NCBI GenBank assembly: GCA_049578505.1
Contig: JBAUMC010000086.1
Span: forward strand, 1-64,000
Reading direction: 5' to 3'
DNA length: 64,000 bases
Source of the DNA: JAGVPT01 sp049578505
GTDB lineage: Bacteria; Bacteroidota; Ignavibacteria; UBA10030; UBA8401
The notes beneath the pieces are model-generated. The model saw nothing but the letters and a program-made list of their open reading frames with translations. It searched no databases and had not been told where the DNA came from. Every line of letters begins with the position of its first letter. The first letter of the stretch is position 1. The translations under genes were made by a program, and so were the position numbers. Shown one piece after another: positions 53,218-63,133 of this stretch.

Positions 53218-55467
53218 TTAATTATTTTTCAGTCTCAAGGAATTGCTTACCACGCTCACTGAGCTAAATGCCATCGCTCCAGCTGCAATTGCGGGGTTTA
53301 AAAATCCAGCTGCAGCAAGAGGTATGCCGATGATATTATAGATAAACGCCCAGAATAAATTCTGCTTGATCGTCCGGACTGTCCGCTGCGATAATTGAAT
53401 TGCTTGAATAACTCCGCGTAAATCGGATCTCATCAACGTAATGTCGGCCGATTCCATCGCTACATCTGTTCCGTTTCCCATCGCCACCCCGACATCGGCC
53501 TGCGCGAGGGCAGGAGCGTCGTTCACCCCATCCCCCACCATCGCTACAATTCTTCCTTTAGCCTGAACCGTTTTCACGAAAGCAGCTTTCTCCCGCGGCA
53601 AAACCTGCGCGATAACGCGGTCAATACCCGTTTTGGCCGCAATCGCATTTGCCACAACTTCGTTATCGCCGGTGACCATGATCGTTTCGATTCCCATCTG
53701 CTTGAAGTGCGCGATCGTCTCTTTCGCGTTGCCTTTGATTGTATCTGCCACGGCGATCACACCGACCAGCTTTCCTTCGGACGCAACAAACATCGTCGTC
53801 TTGCCTTCATTTAAGAATTTTTGCACGAAAGAATCCGATTCATCGAACTGAATTGAACACTCCTCCATAAAGCGAAGATTGCCAACTGCCACGGACTTCC
53901 CGTCAATAAGACCTGTAATACCTCGTCCCTCGAAGTTCCTGAATGACTCTACACTTTCACTCATCCCACTGTTTTGAATACCGGCATAATCGACAATTGC
54001 CTTGCCGAGAGGATGCTCGGATCTTTTTTCTATTGCGGCCGCAAGCCGTATCATGGTCGTTTCATCAAACCCATTGAATACGGCAACATCCGTCACCGAC
54101 GGCTTCCCTTCGGTAATCGTTCCGGTTTTATCCAGAATAATTGTCTGTATTTTGCAAATACGTTCCAGGCTTTCAGCATTTTTGATCAGAATTCCATTCG
54201 AAGCACCCCGTCCGGTTCCGACGATGATCGCTGTCGGCGTTGCGAGGCCAAGTGCACATGGGCAAGCGATGATTAACACGGCAATAAAATTAATCATTGA
54301 AGGAGTAAACCCAATCCCTCCGACAAAATACCACAAAACAAACGTGACAGCTGCAATGCCGATGACAACGGGAACGAAAACGGACGCAATTTTATCCGCC
54401 AGTTTTTGAATCGGAGCCTTTGAGCCTTGCGCTTCCTCGACAAGCTTTATAATCTGAGCGATGACTGTGTCTTTCCCTACCGCAGTCGCGCGAAATTCCA
54501 TACTGCCGTTCTTGTTGATTGTCCCACCAACGACTTTATCTCCCTTCTTTTTTTCGACAGGGAGGCTTTCCCCGGTCACCATCGCTTCGTCAACCGTCGT
54601 GAAACCGCTCGCGATTGTCCCGTCTACGGGAATTTTTTCGCCGGGACGCACCCGAATAATATCTCCGACGATGAGTGCTGCAATGCTAGTTTCGTACTCG
54701 ACACCGCTGCGAATCACTCGCGCAGTTTTAGGTTGAAGACCCATCAGCGCCTTGATTGCGCCGGATGCACGCTTTTTTGCACGGGCTTCAAGAAGCCTCC
54801 CCAATAATATGAGCGAAATAATTGTCGTCGCAGTGTCAAAATAGACTGTGCTCATTCCTTCGGGCAATCCCATCCAACGGGGAAACAATACAATGCCGGC
54901 ACTATAGCTATACGCCACGCCGGTGCCGACGGCAACTAGTGTATTCATATCGGCCGAAAAATGTTTTCCCACCTGCCAAGCGGTCTTGAAAAATCTTTTT
55001 CCGGAAATGAACATCACCGGCGTTGCGGCAACGAAGAGCAGCTTGTTGATCTCTTCTGTCGAAAAGGGGGACCATCTCAAGAACCATTGTGCCATGCTCA
55101 ACATGCTGACGATCATGATGGGCACAGCAAGCGACACGCTGAATACAAATTCCCTCTTCAACTGCTCATACGCTTTTTGTTGATGAGTATCCCCTGCAAC
55201 TTCGGAGACCTCCGCAATTCGCGGACTCTCTATTTTTTGATCCGGCAGCAAGAGTTGGTAGCCTGCCTCATGAACGGCGGATGAAAGAGCCTGCAAGTCG
55301 GTCTTGGTGCCGTCGAATGACACTGAAACTTTTTCTGTAGCAAGGTTGACGTTTGCTTCCAGAACGCCATCGACTTTCTTCAGCGCCTTTTCAACGCGAA
55401 GAACGCAGCTGGCACAGGTCATACCTTCGACGGGAATGCTCAATGTTTGAGGATGAGAAATGCTCAT
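53218..55467 (-). CDS. copA: Copper-translocating P1B-type ATPase (CopA)
   Basis: The 749-residue protein has one N-terminal heavy-metal-associated domain (GMTCASC, near residues 14-20), eight predicted helices with the ion site CPC in ACPCALGLATP, the phosphorylation loop DKTGTITEG, the HP motif SEHPLG, TGDN and the hinge GDGVNDAPALAQADVGVAMG. It pumps Cu(I) out of the cytoplasm using ATP. The adjacent copZ encodes its chaperone. Confidence 0.93.
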   Translation of the reverse strand: MSISHPQTLSIPVEGMTCASCVLRVEKALKKVDGVLEANVNLATEKVSVSFDGTKTDLQALSSAVHEAGYQLLLPDQKIESPRIAEVSEVAGDTHQQKAYEQLKREFVFSVSLAVPIMIVSMLSMAQWFLRWSPFSTEEINKLLFVAATPVMFISGKRFFKTAWQVGKHFSADMNTLVAVGTGVAYSYSAGIVLFPRWMGLPEGMSTVYFDTATTIISLILLGRLLEARAKKRASGAIKALMGLQPKTARVIRSGVEYETSIAALIVGDIIRVRPGEKIPVDGTIASGFTTVDEAMVTGESLPVEKKKGDKVVGGTINKNGSMEFRATAVGKDTVIAQIIKLVEEAQGSKAPIQKLADKIASVFVPVVIGIAAVTFVLWYFVGGIGFTPSMINFIAVLIIACPCALGLATPTAIIVGTGRGASNGILIKNAESLERICKIQTIILDKTGTITEGKPSVTDVAVFNGFDETTMIRLAAAIEKRSEHPLGKAIVDYAGIQNSGMSESVESFRNFEGRGITGLIDGKSVAVGNLRFMEECSIQFDESDSFVQKFLNEGKTTMFVASEGKLVGVIAVADTIKGNAKETIAHFKQMGIETIMVTGDNEVVANAIAAKTGIDRVIAQVLPREKAAFVKTVQAKGRIVAMVGDGVNDAPALAQADVGVAMGNGTDVAMESADITLMRSDLRGVIQAIQLSQRTVRTIKQNLFWAFIYNIIGIPLAAAGFLNPAIAAGAMAFSSVSVVSNSLRLKNN

Positions 55468-55503
55468 GCTTTCTTTGAGAACCTTAATTGCATTTTTCTG
55501 ATT

Positions 55504-55713
55504 TCAATTCATACCGACAAGTTTATATCCCGCCTCATCGATCGTCTTCTCAAGCGTTTGGCGGGATACAGTAGCTTCGTCATACTGAATTTTTGCCTTC
55601 CCAATTTGGACGTCTTCTACCACAACCCCTCCGAGTTTGCCCAACTCTTTTTTCACGCTCATGATGCAATGCATGCACGACATCCCCTCAATTTTCAGTT
55701 CCTGGGTCTTCAT
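55504..55713 (-). CDS. copZ: Copper chaperone, heavy-metal-associated domain (CopZ)
   Basis: The 69-residue HMA protein has the Cu(I) motif GMSCMHC and the ferredoxin-like order LKIEGMSCMHCIMSVKKELGKLGGVVVEDVQIGKAKIQYDEATVSRQTLEKTIDEAGY. It delivers copper to CopA, whose gene starts 36 bp downstream on the same strand. Confidence 0.9.
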   Translation of the reverse strand: MKTQELKIEGMSCMHCIMSVKKELGKLGGVVVEDVQIGKAKIQYDEATVSRQTLEKTIDEAGYKLVGMN

Positions 55714-56001
55714 TTCGTTATATTTGTCAATCCATTATGGACGGACAATTCCTTTCTTGTATGAAAGTACAACAATACAGTCAAACAAACAATTTCCCTG
55801 CCTACCGCCGGTGGTGACTCAATTTCAAAAGACTGAATCCAAAACGGATGCCATGGCGGCCTAGGCGAATAGCCGGATTAAATTGAATGGGTTCTCTCCG
55901 AGTCGTCCATCTGCGACACGCCAACCGATTAGATCATCCATCTTGCTTCCCTAGAATCTCTTTCTTATTTTCTCTTACAATTTTTTTGAAGGGATTCCAA
56001 T

Positions 56002-57366
56002 ATGTCGCTCATGATAAGCATTTCAGGAATTCGCGGCGTCGTTGGTGAAAACCTGACTCCGGACGTCGTTGTGAAATATGCGGCGGCATTTGCTGAATAC
56101 TGTAACCGCGGAACGGTTGTTTTAGGCCGGGACGGACGGGTCACGGGTTCCAGCATAGCACATATAGTCAGCTCGACGCTCCTTCAAATGGGATGTAATG
56201 TTGTCGCTATCGGCGTATGTCCAACCCCTACGGTCGCTATTGCAGTGGAGAAGATGAAAGCCGCAGGGGGATTAGCGGTTACCGCGAGCCACAATCCCAA
56301 TCAATGGAACGGAATGAAGTTTTTTGCACCGGGGGGGATGTTTCTTAACAGTGATGAGAACAAAAAATTCTGGCAGATTGCCGACAGGGGAAACTTCACT
56401 TTTGCGCAATGGAATAAGCAAGGCAAGTACACTGCAGATTCATCGGCTGTCGAAGATCACATCAAAACAATTCTTTCCCTTCCATATATTCATTGCGATC
56501 AAATCCGGAAGAGAAAACTTAATGTAGTGGTAGATTGCGTTAACGCTGCTGGAGGCGTCATCGTCCCAAGGCTTCTGCGCGAATTCGGCTGTAACGTCAT
56601 TGAAATGAATTGCGACGTGAGCGGAATTTTTTCTCACACACCGGAGCCGATCCCGGAAAACCTACGCGATCTTGCTAAGCGTGTCGTCGAGGAAAAGGCG
56701 GACGTCGGCATCGCCGTCGACCCCGACGTTGACCGGCTTGTCTTTATCGATGAAAAAGGGAGGCCGTTCGTCGAGGAATATACGATCGCTTCAGCGGTAA
56801 AATTTGTTCTTGATGCGGAAAAAAAGCTAGGCAGCACTAAGCATAATGTTGTTGTCAACCTCTCTACAACGCGAGCGGTCGACGATATTGCAGCCGAGTA
56901 CGGTGCAAAAGTTTTCCGGACACCGGTCGGCGAAATCAACGTTGCATCCAAAATGAAAGCGCTCCATTCCGTTATCGGTGGAGAAGGAAGCGGCGGCGTG
57001 ATTTTGCCGGAAGTGCATTTTGGCCGTGATGCCGTAGTCGGAATCGGGCTGTTTCTTCAGCTCCTGGTGGATTTTGGAGGAAAAACTTCCGACCTTAAAT
57101 CCAGCCTCCCTCAATACACGATCGTGAAGGATAAAATCGAACTCGGCTCCCTGATGCCGGACGTCCTTCTCCAAAGACTGTATAAAAAATATTCGAAGAC
57201 GGAGAAGACAAACATGGATGATGGTCTTAAAATAGATTTCGCATCATCCTGGGTTCATCTAAGAAAGTCAAACACTGAGCCGATCGTTCGCGTGATTGCT
57301 GAAGCCAAATCGCGTGATGAAGCCGCCGCTCTTGTCGAAAGATTCAAGAAAGAAATCTCGAGCTGA
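56002..57366 (+). CDS. glmM: Phosphoglucosamine mutase / phosphomannomutase
   Basis: The 454-residue enzyme shows the catalytic TASHNPNQWNGMK with Ser96, the metal loop VDPDVDRLVFID, the sugar-binding GGEGSGGVILPEVH and the phosphate-binding NTEPIVRVIAE. It belongs to the alpha-D-phosphohexomutase family, converting glucosamine 6-phosphate or mannose 6-phosphate to the 1-phosphate for cell-wall or surface-sugar precursors. Substrate choice cannot be settled from sequence. A GGGA box precedes the ATG. Confidence 0.9.
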   Translation: MSLMISISGIRGVVGENLTPDVVVKYAAAFAEYCNRGTVVLGRDGRVTGSSIAHIVSSTLLQMGCNVVAIGVCPTPTVAIAVEKMKAAGGLAVTASHNPNQWNGMKFFAPGGMFLNSDENKKFWQIADRGNFTFAQWNKQGKYTADSSAVEDHIKTILSLPYIHCDQIRKRKLNVVVDCVNAAGGVIVPRLLREFGCNVIEMNCDVSGIFSHTPEPIPENLRDLAKRVVEEKADVGIAVDPDVDRLVFIDEKGRPFVEEYTIASAVKFVLDAEKKLGSTKHNVVVNLSTTRAVDDIAAEYGAKVFRTPVGEINVASKMKALHSVIGGEGSGGVILPEVHFGRDAVVGIGLFLQLLVDFGGKTSDLKSSLPQYTIVKDKIELGSLMPDVLLQRLYKKYSKTEKTNMDDGLKIDFASSWVHLRKSNTEPIVRVIAEAKSRDEAAALVERFKKEISS

Positions 57367-57399
57367 TTTTTCCATTCATCGCAGGAGAAGGAAACTACA

Positions 57400-57675
57400 T
57401 TGACACTCTGCAAAGTTACAGGTACGATCGTATCGACGCAAAAGAATCAAACGTTGAGAGAATACAAATTACTAGTGGTTCAGCCGATTGACCTCACCGG
57501 CGTTTTGATGGGGAAAGAAGCATTAGCAATCGATACTGTCGACGCTGGTATCGGCGATACGGTCTTGATTATCCAAGAAGGCGCAGGCGCACAACAAGCC
57601 TTAAGGCGAAAAGATGTTCCGGTTCACACCGTCATCGTTGCTGTCGTTGACGGATTAGATGTCGCCGTTCAATAA
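57400..57675 (+). CDS. EutN/CcmL family bacterial-microcompartment vertex protein
   Basis: The 91-residue protein starts at TTG (GGAGAAGGAA box just upstream) and shows the EutN/CcmL fold: CKVTGTIVSTQKNQTLREYKLLVVQPIDL and ALAIDTVDAGIGDTVLIIQEGAGAQQALRRKDVPVHTVIVAVVD. Such pentamers close the vertices of protein-shelled microcompartments. No shell hexamer or microcompartment enzyme lies within the window, so it is isolated here. Confidence 0.9.
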   Translation: MTLCKVTGTIVSTQKNQTLREYKLLVVQPIDLTGVLMGKEALAIDTVDAGIGDTVLIIQEGAGAQQALRRKDVPVHTVIVAVVDGLDVAVQ

Positions 57676-57728
57676 AGGTCTTAGGGGACCTCTCCTTTTA
57701 CGTAATTTCAACAATTAGAATTTCGACG

Positions 57729-58832
57729 ATGGAAAGCGGGATTAATATTTCCGACCTGCTGCAACTATCTGCCATTCCAGGTGTCGGCGCAAATCGGCTT
57801 CGTGCTCTCGTCACGCATTTCGGATCGCCAACGTCGGTCCTGGCAGCCACACCCCGCGACTTGATCCACGTCGAGGGAATCGATAAAAAACTCGCCTCGA
57901 CAATTGCCCATTATAAAGGTGGAAAAGCCTTTTCAGAAGAACAGCTTTCGAATCTCAATAAAGCCAACGGACGAATTGTAACCTTGTGGCATGATGAATA
58001 TCCCGACTACTTGCGAAAGATCTACGACCCGCCCCCTCTTCTGTTTGTCCTTGGTCAATTTCAGAACAACGACAAATACGCTGTCGCCGTCGTCGGCACG
58101 AGGCGCCCTTCAGCCTACGGAAAACTTGTTGCTGAGCGATTTGCGAAGGAGCTTTCGGAAAAAGGGATTACTGTCGTCAGCGGGCTGGCCCGGGGAATCG
58201 ATACAATCGCACATCACTCATCATTGAATTCGGGTGGAAGAACGATTGCCGTGATCGGCTCAAGCATCGATATAATCTATCCGGCAGAAAATAAAACACT
58301 TGCACGACGTATTGAAGAACACGGCGCAGTCGTTTCGGAATTTTTCATGGGGACGAAACCTGACCCGGGAAATTTCCCGCGGAGAAACCGTCTTATCAGC
58401 GGCATGTCGCTCGGAACGCTCATCATTGAAACCGCCGAAAACGGCGGAGCAATGATTACCGCGTCAATGGCACTTGACCAGAATCGCGAACTGTTCTGTA
58501 TTCCCGGCAATATCACTGAACAATACAGTTTCGGCACGAACAGGCTTATTCGTGACGGACATGCGAAGCTCGTCCAATCGGTCGACGATATTATTGCGGA
58601 ACTGAAGACATCGCTTCGCCCGATATTGAAACCAGAACATCCGCATGCCGCAATTGTCCTTTCGGTTTTCGAACAGAAGATCTTAGACCTGCTCTCCTCC
58701 GAACCGTCTCATATCGATGCATTGTCTGAACTGTCAGGGCTTTCAATTCCGGATACTTTAGTAAACTTGCTGAGCCTGGAGTTCAAAGGTTTCGCCCGGC
58801 AGCTTGCCGGGAAAATGTTTTTGAAGCTGTAG
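57729..58832 (+). CDS. dprA: DNA processing protein DprA
   Basis: The 367-residue protein has a helix-hairpin-helix N-terminus (LLQLSAIPGVGANRLRALVTHFGS), the Rossmann core with VAVVGTRRPSAYG and VVSGLARGIDTIAHHSSL, GRTIAVIGSSIDIIYPAENK and SGMSLGTLIIETAENGGAMITA, and a C-terminal winged helix (LLSSEPSHIDALSELSGL). It loads RecA on incoming single-stranded DNA during natural transformation. Confidence 0.93.
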   Translation: MESGINISDLLQLSAIPGVGANRLRALVTHFGSPTSVLAATPRDLIHVEGIDKKLASTIAHYKGGKAFSEEQLSNLNKANGRIVTLWHDEYPDYLRKIYDPPPLLFVLGQFQNNDKYAVAVVGTRRPSAYGKLVAERFAKELSEKGITVVSGLARGIDTIAHHSSLNSGGRTIAVIGSSIDIIYPAENKTLARRIEEHGAVVSEFFMGTKPDPGNFPRRNRLISGMSLGTLIIETAENGGAMITASMALDQNRELFCIPGNITEQYSFGTNRLIRDGHAKLVQSVDDIIAELKTSLRPILKPEHPHAAIVLSVFEQKILDLLSSEPSHIDALSELSGLSIPDTLVNLLSLEFKGFARQLAGKMFLKL

Positions 58833-58924
58833 CCTTCCTTTTGGTTGACCCCGCAGCGCAGTTTATTACACAATAATCACGCCAAAAAACATTTCCTTTC
58901 TCTCCAAAATAGCATATATTTATC

Positions 58925-59515
58925 ATGATGCCTATGTTCACAATCCAAGAAATTAAAGTTGACGGCAGGGTAGCAGATGTTCACTTCGCCTGCGACCTCG
59001 GCGAGTGCAAAGGAGCCTGTTGCACGCTTCAGGGAGGCCGCGGAGCGCCGATCACCGACAGCGAAGTAGATGAAATTTACAGTGCGTATCCGATCGTAAG
59101 AAAATATCTTTCAAAGGAACACAAGGATTGGATTGAACACCACGGATTGGTAGAAGGTCCTCCTGGATATTATGCAACCCAATGCAAAGAAAACCAGGCA
59201 TGCGTTTTTGTGTTCTATGACGATGGGGTCGCAAAATGTTCGTTCGAGAAGGCGTATCACAATAAAGAAATTCAGTGGCGGAAGCCTCTTTCGTGCCACC
59301 TGTTCCCTTTACGTGTGAACTATGGCGTTCAGGAACAATTGAGGTTTGAGTACTTACATGAATGCGAACCGGCTTTTAAAAAAGGAAGCCGAGAAAATGT
59401 ACCACTCTTCAAATTTTTAAAAGACGTTCTCGTCCGTGCTTACGGGCGAACATGGTACAGGCAATTTGAAGCCGAATGTGATGAGCGTTCACGTAATTCT
59501 CAAAGAGGCGATTAG
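58925..59515 (+). CDS. DUF3109 family protein
   Basis: The 196-residue protein carries DVHFACDLGECKGACCTLQGGRGAPITDSEVDEI, CKENQACVF and CHLFPLRV, a cysteine set that likely binds an iron-sulfur cluster as in the Fe-S-cluster-containing DUF3109 proteins of Bacteroidota. No function is known. It precedes rpoN by 6 bp. Confidence 0.85.
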   Translation: MMPMFTIQEIKVDGRVADVHFACDLGECKGACCTLQGGRGAPITDSEVDEIYSAYPIVRKYLSKEHKDWIEHHGLVEGPPGYYATQCKENQACVFVFYDDGVAKCSFEKAYHNKEIQWRKPLSCHLFPLRVNYGVQEQLRFEYLHECEPAFKKGSRENVPLFKFLKDVLVRAYGRTWYRQFEAECDERSRNSQRGD

Positions 59516-59520
59516 GATTT

Positions 59521-60978
59521 ATGCTTCAGATCTCCCAACAACAACGGTTACTTCAAAAGCTCACACCGCAGCAGATTCAGTACCTCAAGCTCCTTCAACT
59601 TCCCACAGTAGCACTCGAGCAACGCATCAAAACAGAGCTCGAACAAAATCCGTTGCTCGAGGAGGGCGTGGAAGACGAAATAGAGGTTGCGCAGGAAGAT
59701 GCGGAGAACGAAACCCCAGAAGCCGAAGAACCAACGAACGGTGAAGCGGAAGCAACGAAGGAGAAGAACGACGAGTTCACTTTTGAAGATTTTGTGAACG
59801 ATGAGAATTCTTACACGCCAAAATCAAGCGGCCAGCAGGACGATGAAGAGCGCGATGAGATTCCGATCTCTGCCCCGGAACCGCTGATGCAAAAACTCAG
59901 GGCGCAGCTGCAGCTTGTCGACCTCACCGATACCGGCATGCTTGTGGCGGAAGAGATCATCGGCAACATAGATGAAGACGGGTACTTGCGCCGCGATTTA
60001 AGCATGATCGTCCAGGATATCAATCTTTCTCATGGGCTCCAGTTGACGGTAGCGCAAGCGGAACTCGTTTTAAAACGCGTGCAGAGCCTCGAGCCGGTCG
60101 GAATCGGGTCGCGAACTCTCCAAGAGTGCCTGCTGCTCCAACTCGAAGCAAGGGAATTCGAACCTCGTTTGAAAAAACTTGCGAGCACGATCCTCGAAAC
60201 GTACTTCGATGAATTCACCAAGAAACATTTCGAACAACTTTCAAAACTGCTGGGCATCTCCCTCCCCGAAGTGAAAGATGTGCTCGATCTCATTTCTCAC
60301 CTCAACCCCAAACCCGGGGAAGGAGAAATTTCAACCCAGGAAAACTACGTCACCGTGGACTTTCTCGTTCACTTCGAAGACGGTGAATTTATTATCCAGT
60401 TGAACGACAAGAATATTCCGCCGCTCCGCATCAACAAAGATTACAAAGAGATGATGTCGCGAAAGAAGAAGAATGGAGTCAACTCGGAAACCAAAACCTT
60501 CATCCGACAAAAATTCGAAGCGGCGAAATGGTTCATCGCGTCAATCTATCAGCGGCGGGACACGATGCTGCGTGTGATGCGAACCATCGTGGACAAGCAA
60601 CGGGAATTTTTCGAATTTGGCGACGGGCTGAAACCGATGATTTACAAGGACATTGCCGCGGTGATCAAGATGGATATTTCCACCATCAGCCGCGTTGTGA
60701 ACGGGAAATACGTCCAGACCGACTTCGGAGTGTACGAACTCCGCTATTTTTTCAGCGAGGGTATCAGCACCCAAAGCGGCGAAGACGTTTCAAATAAAGA
60801 GGTGAAGCTGCGTATCAAGGAAATATTGGAAACGGAAGACCCTCACAAACCGCTGAGCGACGACCGCATCGCAGAGATTCTGAATGAGCGCGGTTTCAAC
60901 ATTGCCCGACGTACTGTTGCTAAATACCGGGAGTCGATGATGATTCCGGTGGCGCGCTTGCGGCGAAAAATTTCATAA
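59521..60978 (+). CDS. rpoN: RNA polymerase sigma-54 factor
   Basis: The 485-residue factor begins with the region I activator-interaction helix LQISQQQRLLQKLTPQQIQYLKLLQLPTVALEQRI and an acidic linker, has the core-binding domain from about residue 120, and ends with the RpoN box ARRTVAKYRESM. It needs enhancer-binding ATPases for initiation and implies a -24/-12 promoter class in this organism. Confidence 0.94.
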   Translation: MLQISQQQRLLQKLTPQQIQYLKLLQLPTVALEQRIKTELEQNPLLEEGVEDEIEVAQEDAENETPEAEEPTNGEAEATKEKNDEFTFEDFVNDENSYTPKSSGQQDDEERDEIPISAPEPLMQKLRAQLQLVDLTDTGMLVAEEIIGNIDEDGYLRRDLSMIVQDINLSHGLQLTVAQAELVLKRVQSLEPVGIGSRTLQECLLLQLEAREFEPRLKKLASTILETYFDEFTKKHFEQLSKLLGISLPEVKDVLDLISHLNPKPGEGEISTQENYVTVDFLVHFEDGEFIIQLNDKNIPPLRINKDYKEMMSRKKKNGVNSETKTFIRQKFEAAKWFIASIYQRRDTMLRVMRTIVDKQREFFEFGDGLKPMIYKDIAAVIKMDISTISRVVNGKYVQTDFGVYELRYFFSEGISTQSGEDVSNKEVKLRIKEILETEDPHKPLSDDRIAEILNERGFNIARRTVAKYRESMMIPVARLRRKIS

Positions 60979-61003
60979 CTACTTACTATCGCTCGGACAA
61001 ACC

Positions 61004-61540
61004 ATGGATACGACAATTCATTCTACGACAATTATCGGACTCTCCCGCAACGGAAAAGTCGCGCTCGGCAGTGACGGCCAGGTTACTCTCGGTGCCACCG
61101 TCGTTAAGCATACGGCGAAAAAAGTGCAGCGATTGTACAACAATTCTATCCTCGTCGGCTTTGCTGGCGCTTCTGCCGACGCGTTCACGCTGATGGAACG
61201 GTTTGAAGAGAAGCTCCAGAAACATCAAGGACACCTCGAGCGCTCGGCGGTCGAACTTGCAAAAGACTGGAGAACCGATAAATATTTGCGCAGGTTGGAA
61301 GCAATGATCGGAGTGTTGGACAAGGAACATGCGTTCATTATTTCGGGGACGGGGGATGTCATCACACCCGACGATGGCATTGTCGCAATCGGATCGGGAG
61401 GTCCATACGCACTGGCTGCAGCACGAATGCTCGTTGCCTACACCAAACTGTCGGCCCGGGAGATTGTGGAACAGTCGATGAAAACTGCTGCTGATATTTG
61501 CATCTACACAAACCAGAATATCTCAATTGAAGAATTATAG
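61004..61540 (+). CDS. hslV: ATP-dependent protease HslV (ClpQ) peptidase subunit
   Basis: The 178-residue proteasome-like peptidase has propeptide MDTTIHS and mature Thr8 in TTIIGLSRNGKVALGSDGQVTLG, like Bacillus ClpQ rather than E. coli HslV, then GFAGASADAFTLMERFEEKL. It forms a dodecamer with HslU. Confidence 0.94.
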   Translation: MDTTIHSTTIIGLSRNGKVALGSDGQVTLGATVVKHTAKKVQRLYNNSILVGFAGASADAFTLMERFEEKLQKHQGHLERSAVELAKDWRTDKYLRRLEAMIGVLDKEHAFIISGTGDVITPDDGIVAIGSGGPYALAAARMLVAYTKLSAREIVEQSMKTAADICIYTNQNISIEEL

Positions 61541-61544
61541 CCCG

Positions 61545-62972
61545 ATGAAAACACACGTAGCGGAAAAGGTTATTCCCTCCTCGGAAGGACACGCCAACAG
61601 TCGAAAGGGCTCACAAGAGCTGACGCCGACTCAGATCGTTCGCGAGCTTGATAAGTATATCATCGGGCAACACGACGCAAAAAAATCGGTAGCCATCGCG
61701 CTACGGAACCGTTGGCGGCGCCTTCAGGTGCCGGAAAATCTCCGCGAAGAGATTATGCCAAACAATATCATTCTGATCGGGCCGACCGGCGTGGGGAAAA
61801 CAGAGATCGCGCGACGGCTTGCCAAACTGTCGAACGCGCCTTTCATTAAAGTGGAAGCGTCGAAGTTCACCGAAGTCGGCTACGTCGGACGAGACGTCGA
61901 CTCGATGATCAGGGATTTAACGGAACTTGCCGTCGTAATGGTAAAATCTGAAAAAACCGGCGAGGTACAGGAGAAAGCGGAACATCTTGCCGAGGAACGG
62001 ATTCTTGACATTCTTATCCCTTCCGTCCGTAAATCAAAGTCCGACGCAAATGCTCCCCCTGAGACTCCGTCGGACGAAGAACTAAACGAAAAGACTCGTG
62101 AACGGTTCAGGGAAAAAATCAAAGCCGGACAGCTCGACGACAGGATTATCGAGCTTGACGTGCCGACCGATCAATTTCCCGCCATGCAAATCCTCGGTCC
62201 GATGAACCTTGAAGAGATCGGGGTGAATCTTCAGGACGTCTTCGGCAATTTGATGCCAAAAAAAATGAAAAAAAGGAAACTTTCAATCGCAGACGCCAAG
62301 AAGATTCTCGTTCAAGAAGAAGCGCAGAAGTTGATCGACCAGGATGCGGCAATTAAGGAGGCAATCCACAGACTTGAAAACTCAGGCATTGTATTTTTAG
62401 ACGAAGTGGACAAAATTGCCGGAAACAGGGGCGCTACAGGAGGCCCCGATGTTTCACGGGAAGGTGTCCAGCGGGATTTACTCCCTATCGTCGAAGGGTC
62501 AACAGTTGCGACAAAATACGGTATGGTCCGAACGGACCACGTATTGTTCATTGCTTCGGGCGCATTTCATGTGTCTAAACCCTCCGACCTGATACCCGAG
62601 CTCCAAGGCAGGTTCCCGATTCGCGTTGAATTAAAGAGTTTGACTGAAGAAGATTTCGTGAAAATACTCACATTACCCCAGAACGCACTTATTAAACAAT
62701 ACACTGCCCTCCTGAAAACTGACGGAATCGAGATAGAATTTACAGACGATGCAATCCGGACCATCGCACGTATCGCAACTCAAGTAAACGAAGAAGTGGA
62801 AAATATCGGCGCCCGCCGGCTTCACACCATCATGACTTCGCTCCTAGAGGAAATTCTCTTCGCGGCTCCTGAAAAAGTGTCGTCAACGAAATTGACTATT
62901 ACAAAAGAAATGGTCGAAGAGAAACTCAATACAATCGTCAAGGACAAAGACTTGAGCAGGTTTATACTGTGA
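61545..62972 (+). CDS. hslU: ATP-dependent protease ATPase HslU (ClpY)
   Basis: The likely start is ATG 61545, 4 bp after the hslV stop; the open frame reaches TTG 61527 inside hslV. The 475-residue AAA+ ATPase has Walker A GPTGVGKTEIARRLAK, pore motif GYVGRDVDSMIRDL, Walker B IVFLDEVDKIA and C-terminal GARRLHTIMTSLLEE. It unfolds substrates and feeds HslV. Confidence 0.95.
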   Translation: MKTHVAEKVIPSSEGHANSRKGSQELTPTQIVRELDKYIIGQHDAKKSVAIALRNRWRRLQVPENLREEIMPNNIILIGPTGVGKTEIARRLAKLSNAPFIKVEASKFTEVGYVGRDVDSMIRDLTELAVVMVKSEKTGEVQEKAEHLAEERILDILIPSVRKSKSDANAPPETPSDEELNEKTRERFREKIKAGQLDDRIIELDVPTDQFPAMQILGPMNLEEIGVNLQDVFGNLMPKKMKKRKLSIADAKKILVQEEAQKLIDQDAAIKEAIHRLENSGIVFLDEVDKIAGNRGATGGPDVSREGVQRDLLPIVEGSTVATKYGMVRTDHVLFIASGAFHVSKPSDLIPELQGRFPIRVELKSLTEEDFVKILTLPQNALIKQYTALLKTDGIEIEFTDDAIRTIARIATQVNEEVENIGARRLHTIMTSLLEEILFAAPEKVSSTKLTITKEMVEEKLNTIVKDKDLSRFIL

Positions 62973-62983
62973 CAACGGCGCTT

Positions 62984-63069
62984 GCAGATGTCGGACATCC
63001 TTTCATTGGATGGTATGATGCGTTACTCGAGTGTTGATGAGTTCAATTTATCAGGTGTCCGACATCTGC
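62984..63069. repeat. 86-bp unit flanked by a 14-bp perfect inverted repeat
   Basis: GCAGATGTCGGACA (62984-62997) is exactly inverted as TGTCCGACATCTGC (63056-63069) around a 58-bp centre with no open frame. It lies between convergent genes hslU and a barrel protein. It may be a small insertion remnant or a long-loop transcript-end structure. Confidence 0.5.
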
Positions 63070-63081
63070 GGAAAATACAAA

Positions 63082-63108
63082 GGCCCGTCCTGCAATGCAA
63101 GACGGGCC
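63082..63108 (-). terminator. Intrinsic terminator of the outer-membrane barrel gene
   Basis: GGCCCGTC (63082-63089) pairs with GACGGGCC (63101-63108), with a TGC/GCA extension inside. On the - strand the stem is followed by TTTGTATTTT, about 25 bp past the stop of the barrel gene. It may also stop hslU transcripts on the other strand. Confidence 0.75.
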
Positions 63109-63133
63109 CTTCCGTCTAAAGTACGTTACACTG

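Noticed and set aside
55858..55883. Motif TAGGCGAATAGCCGGATTAA similar to 21963-21985
   Set aside because: Likely a short shared tail of dispersed repeats; too short to call an element by itself.
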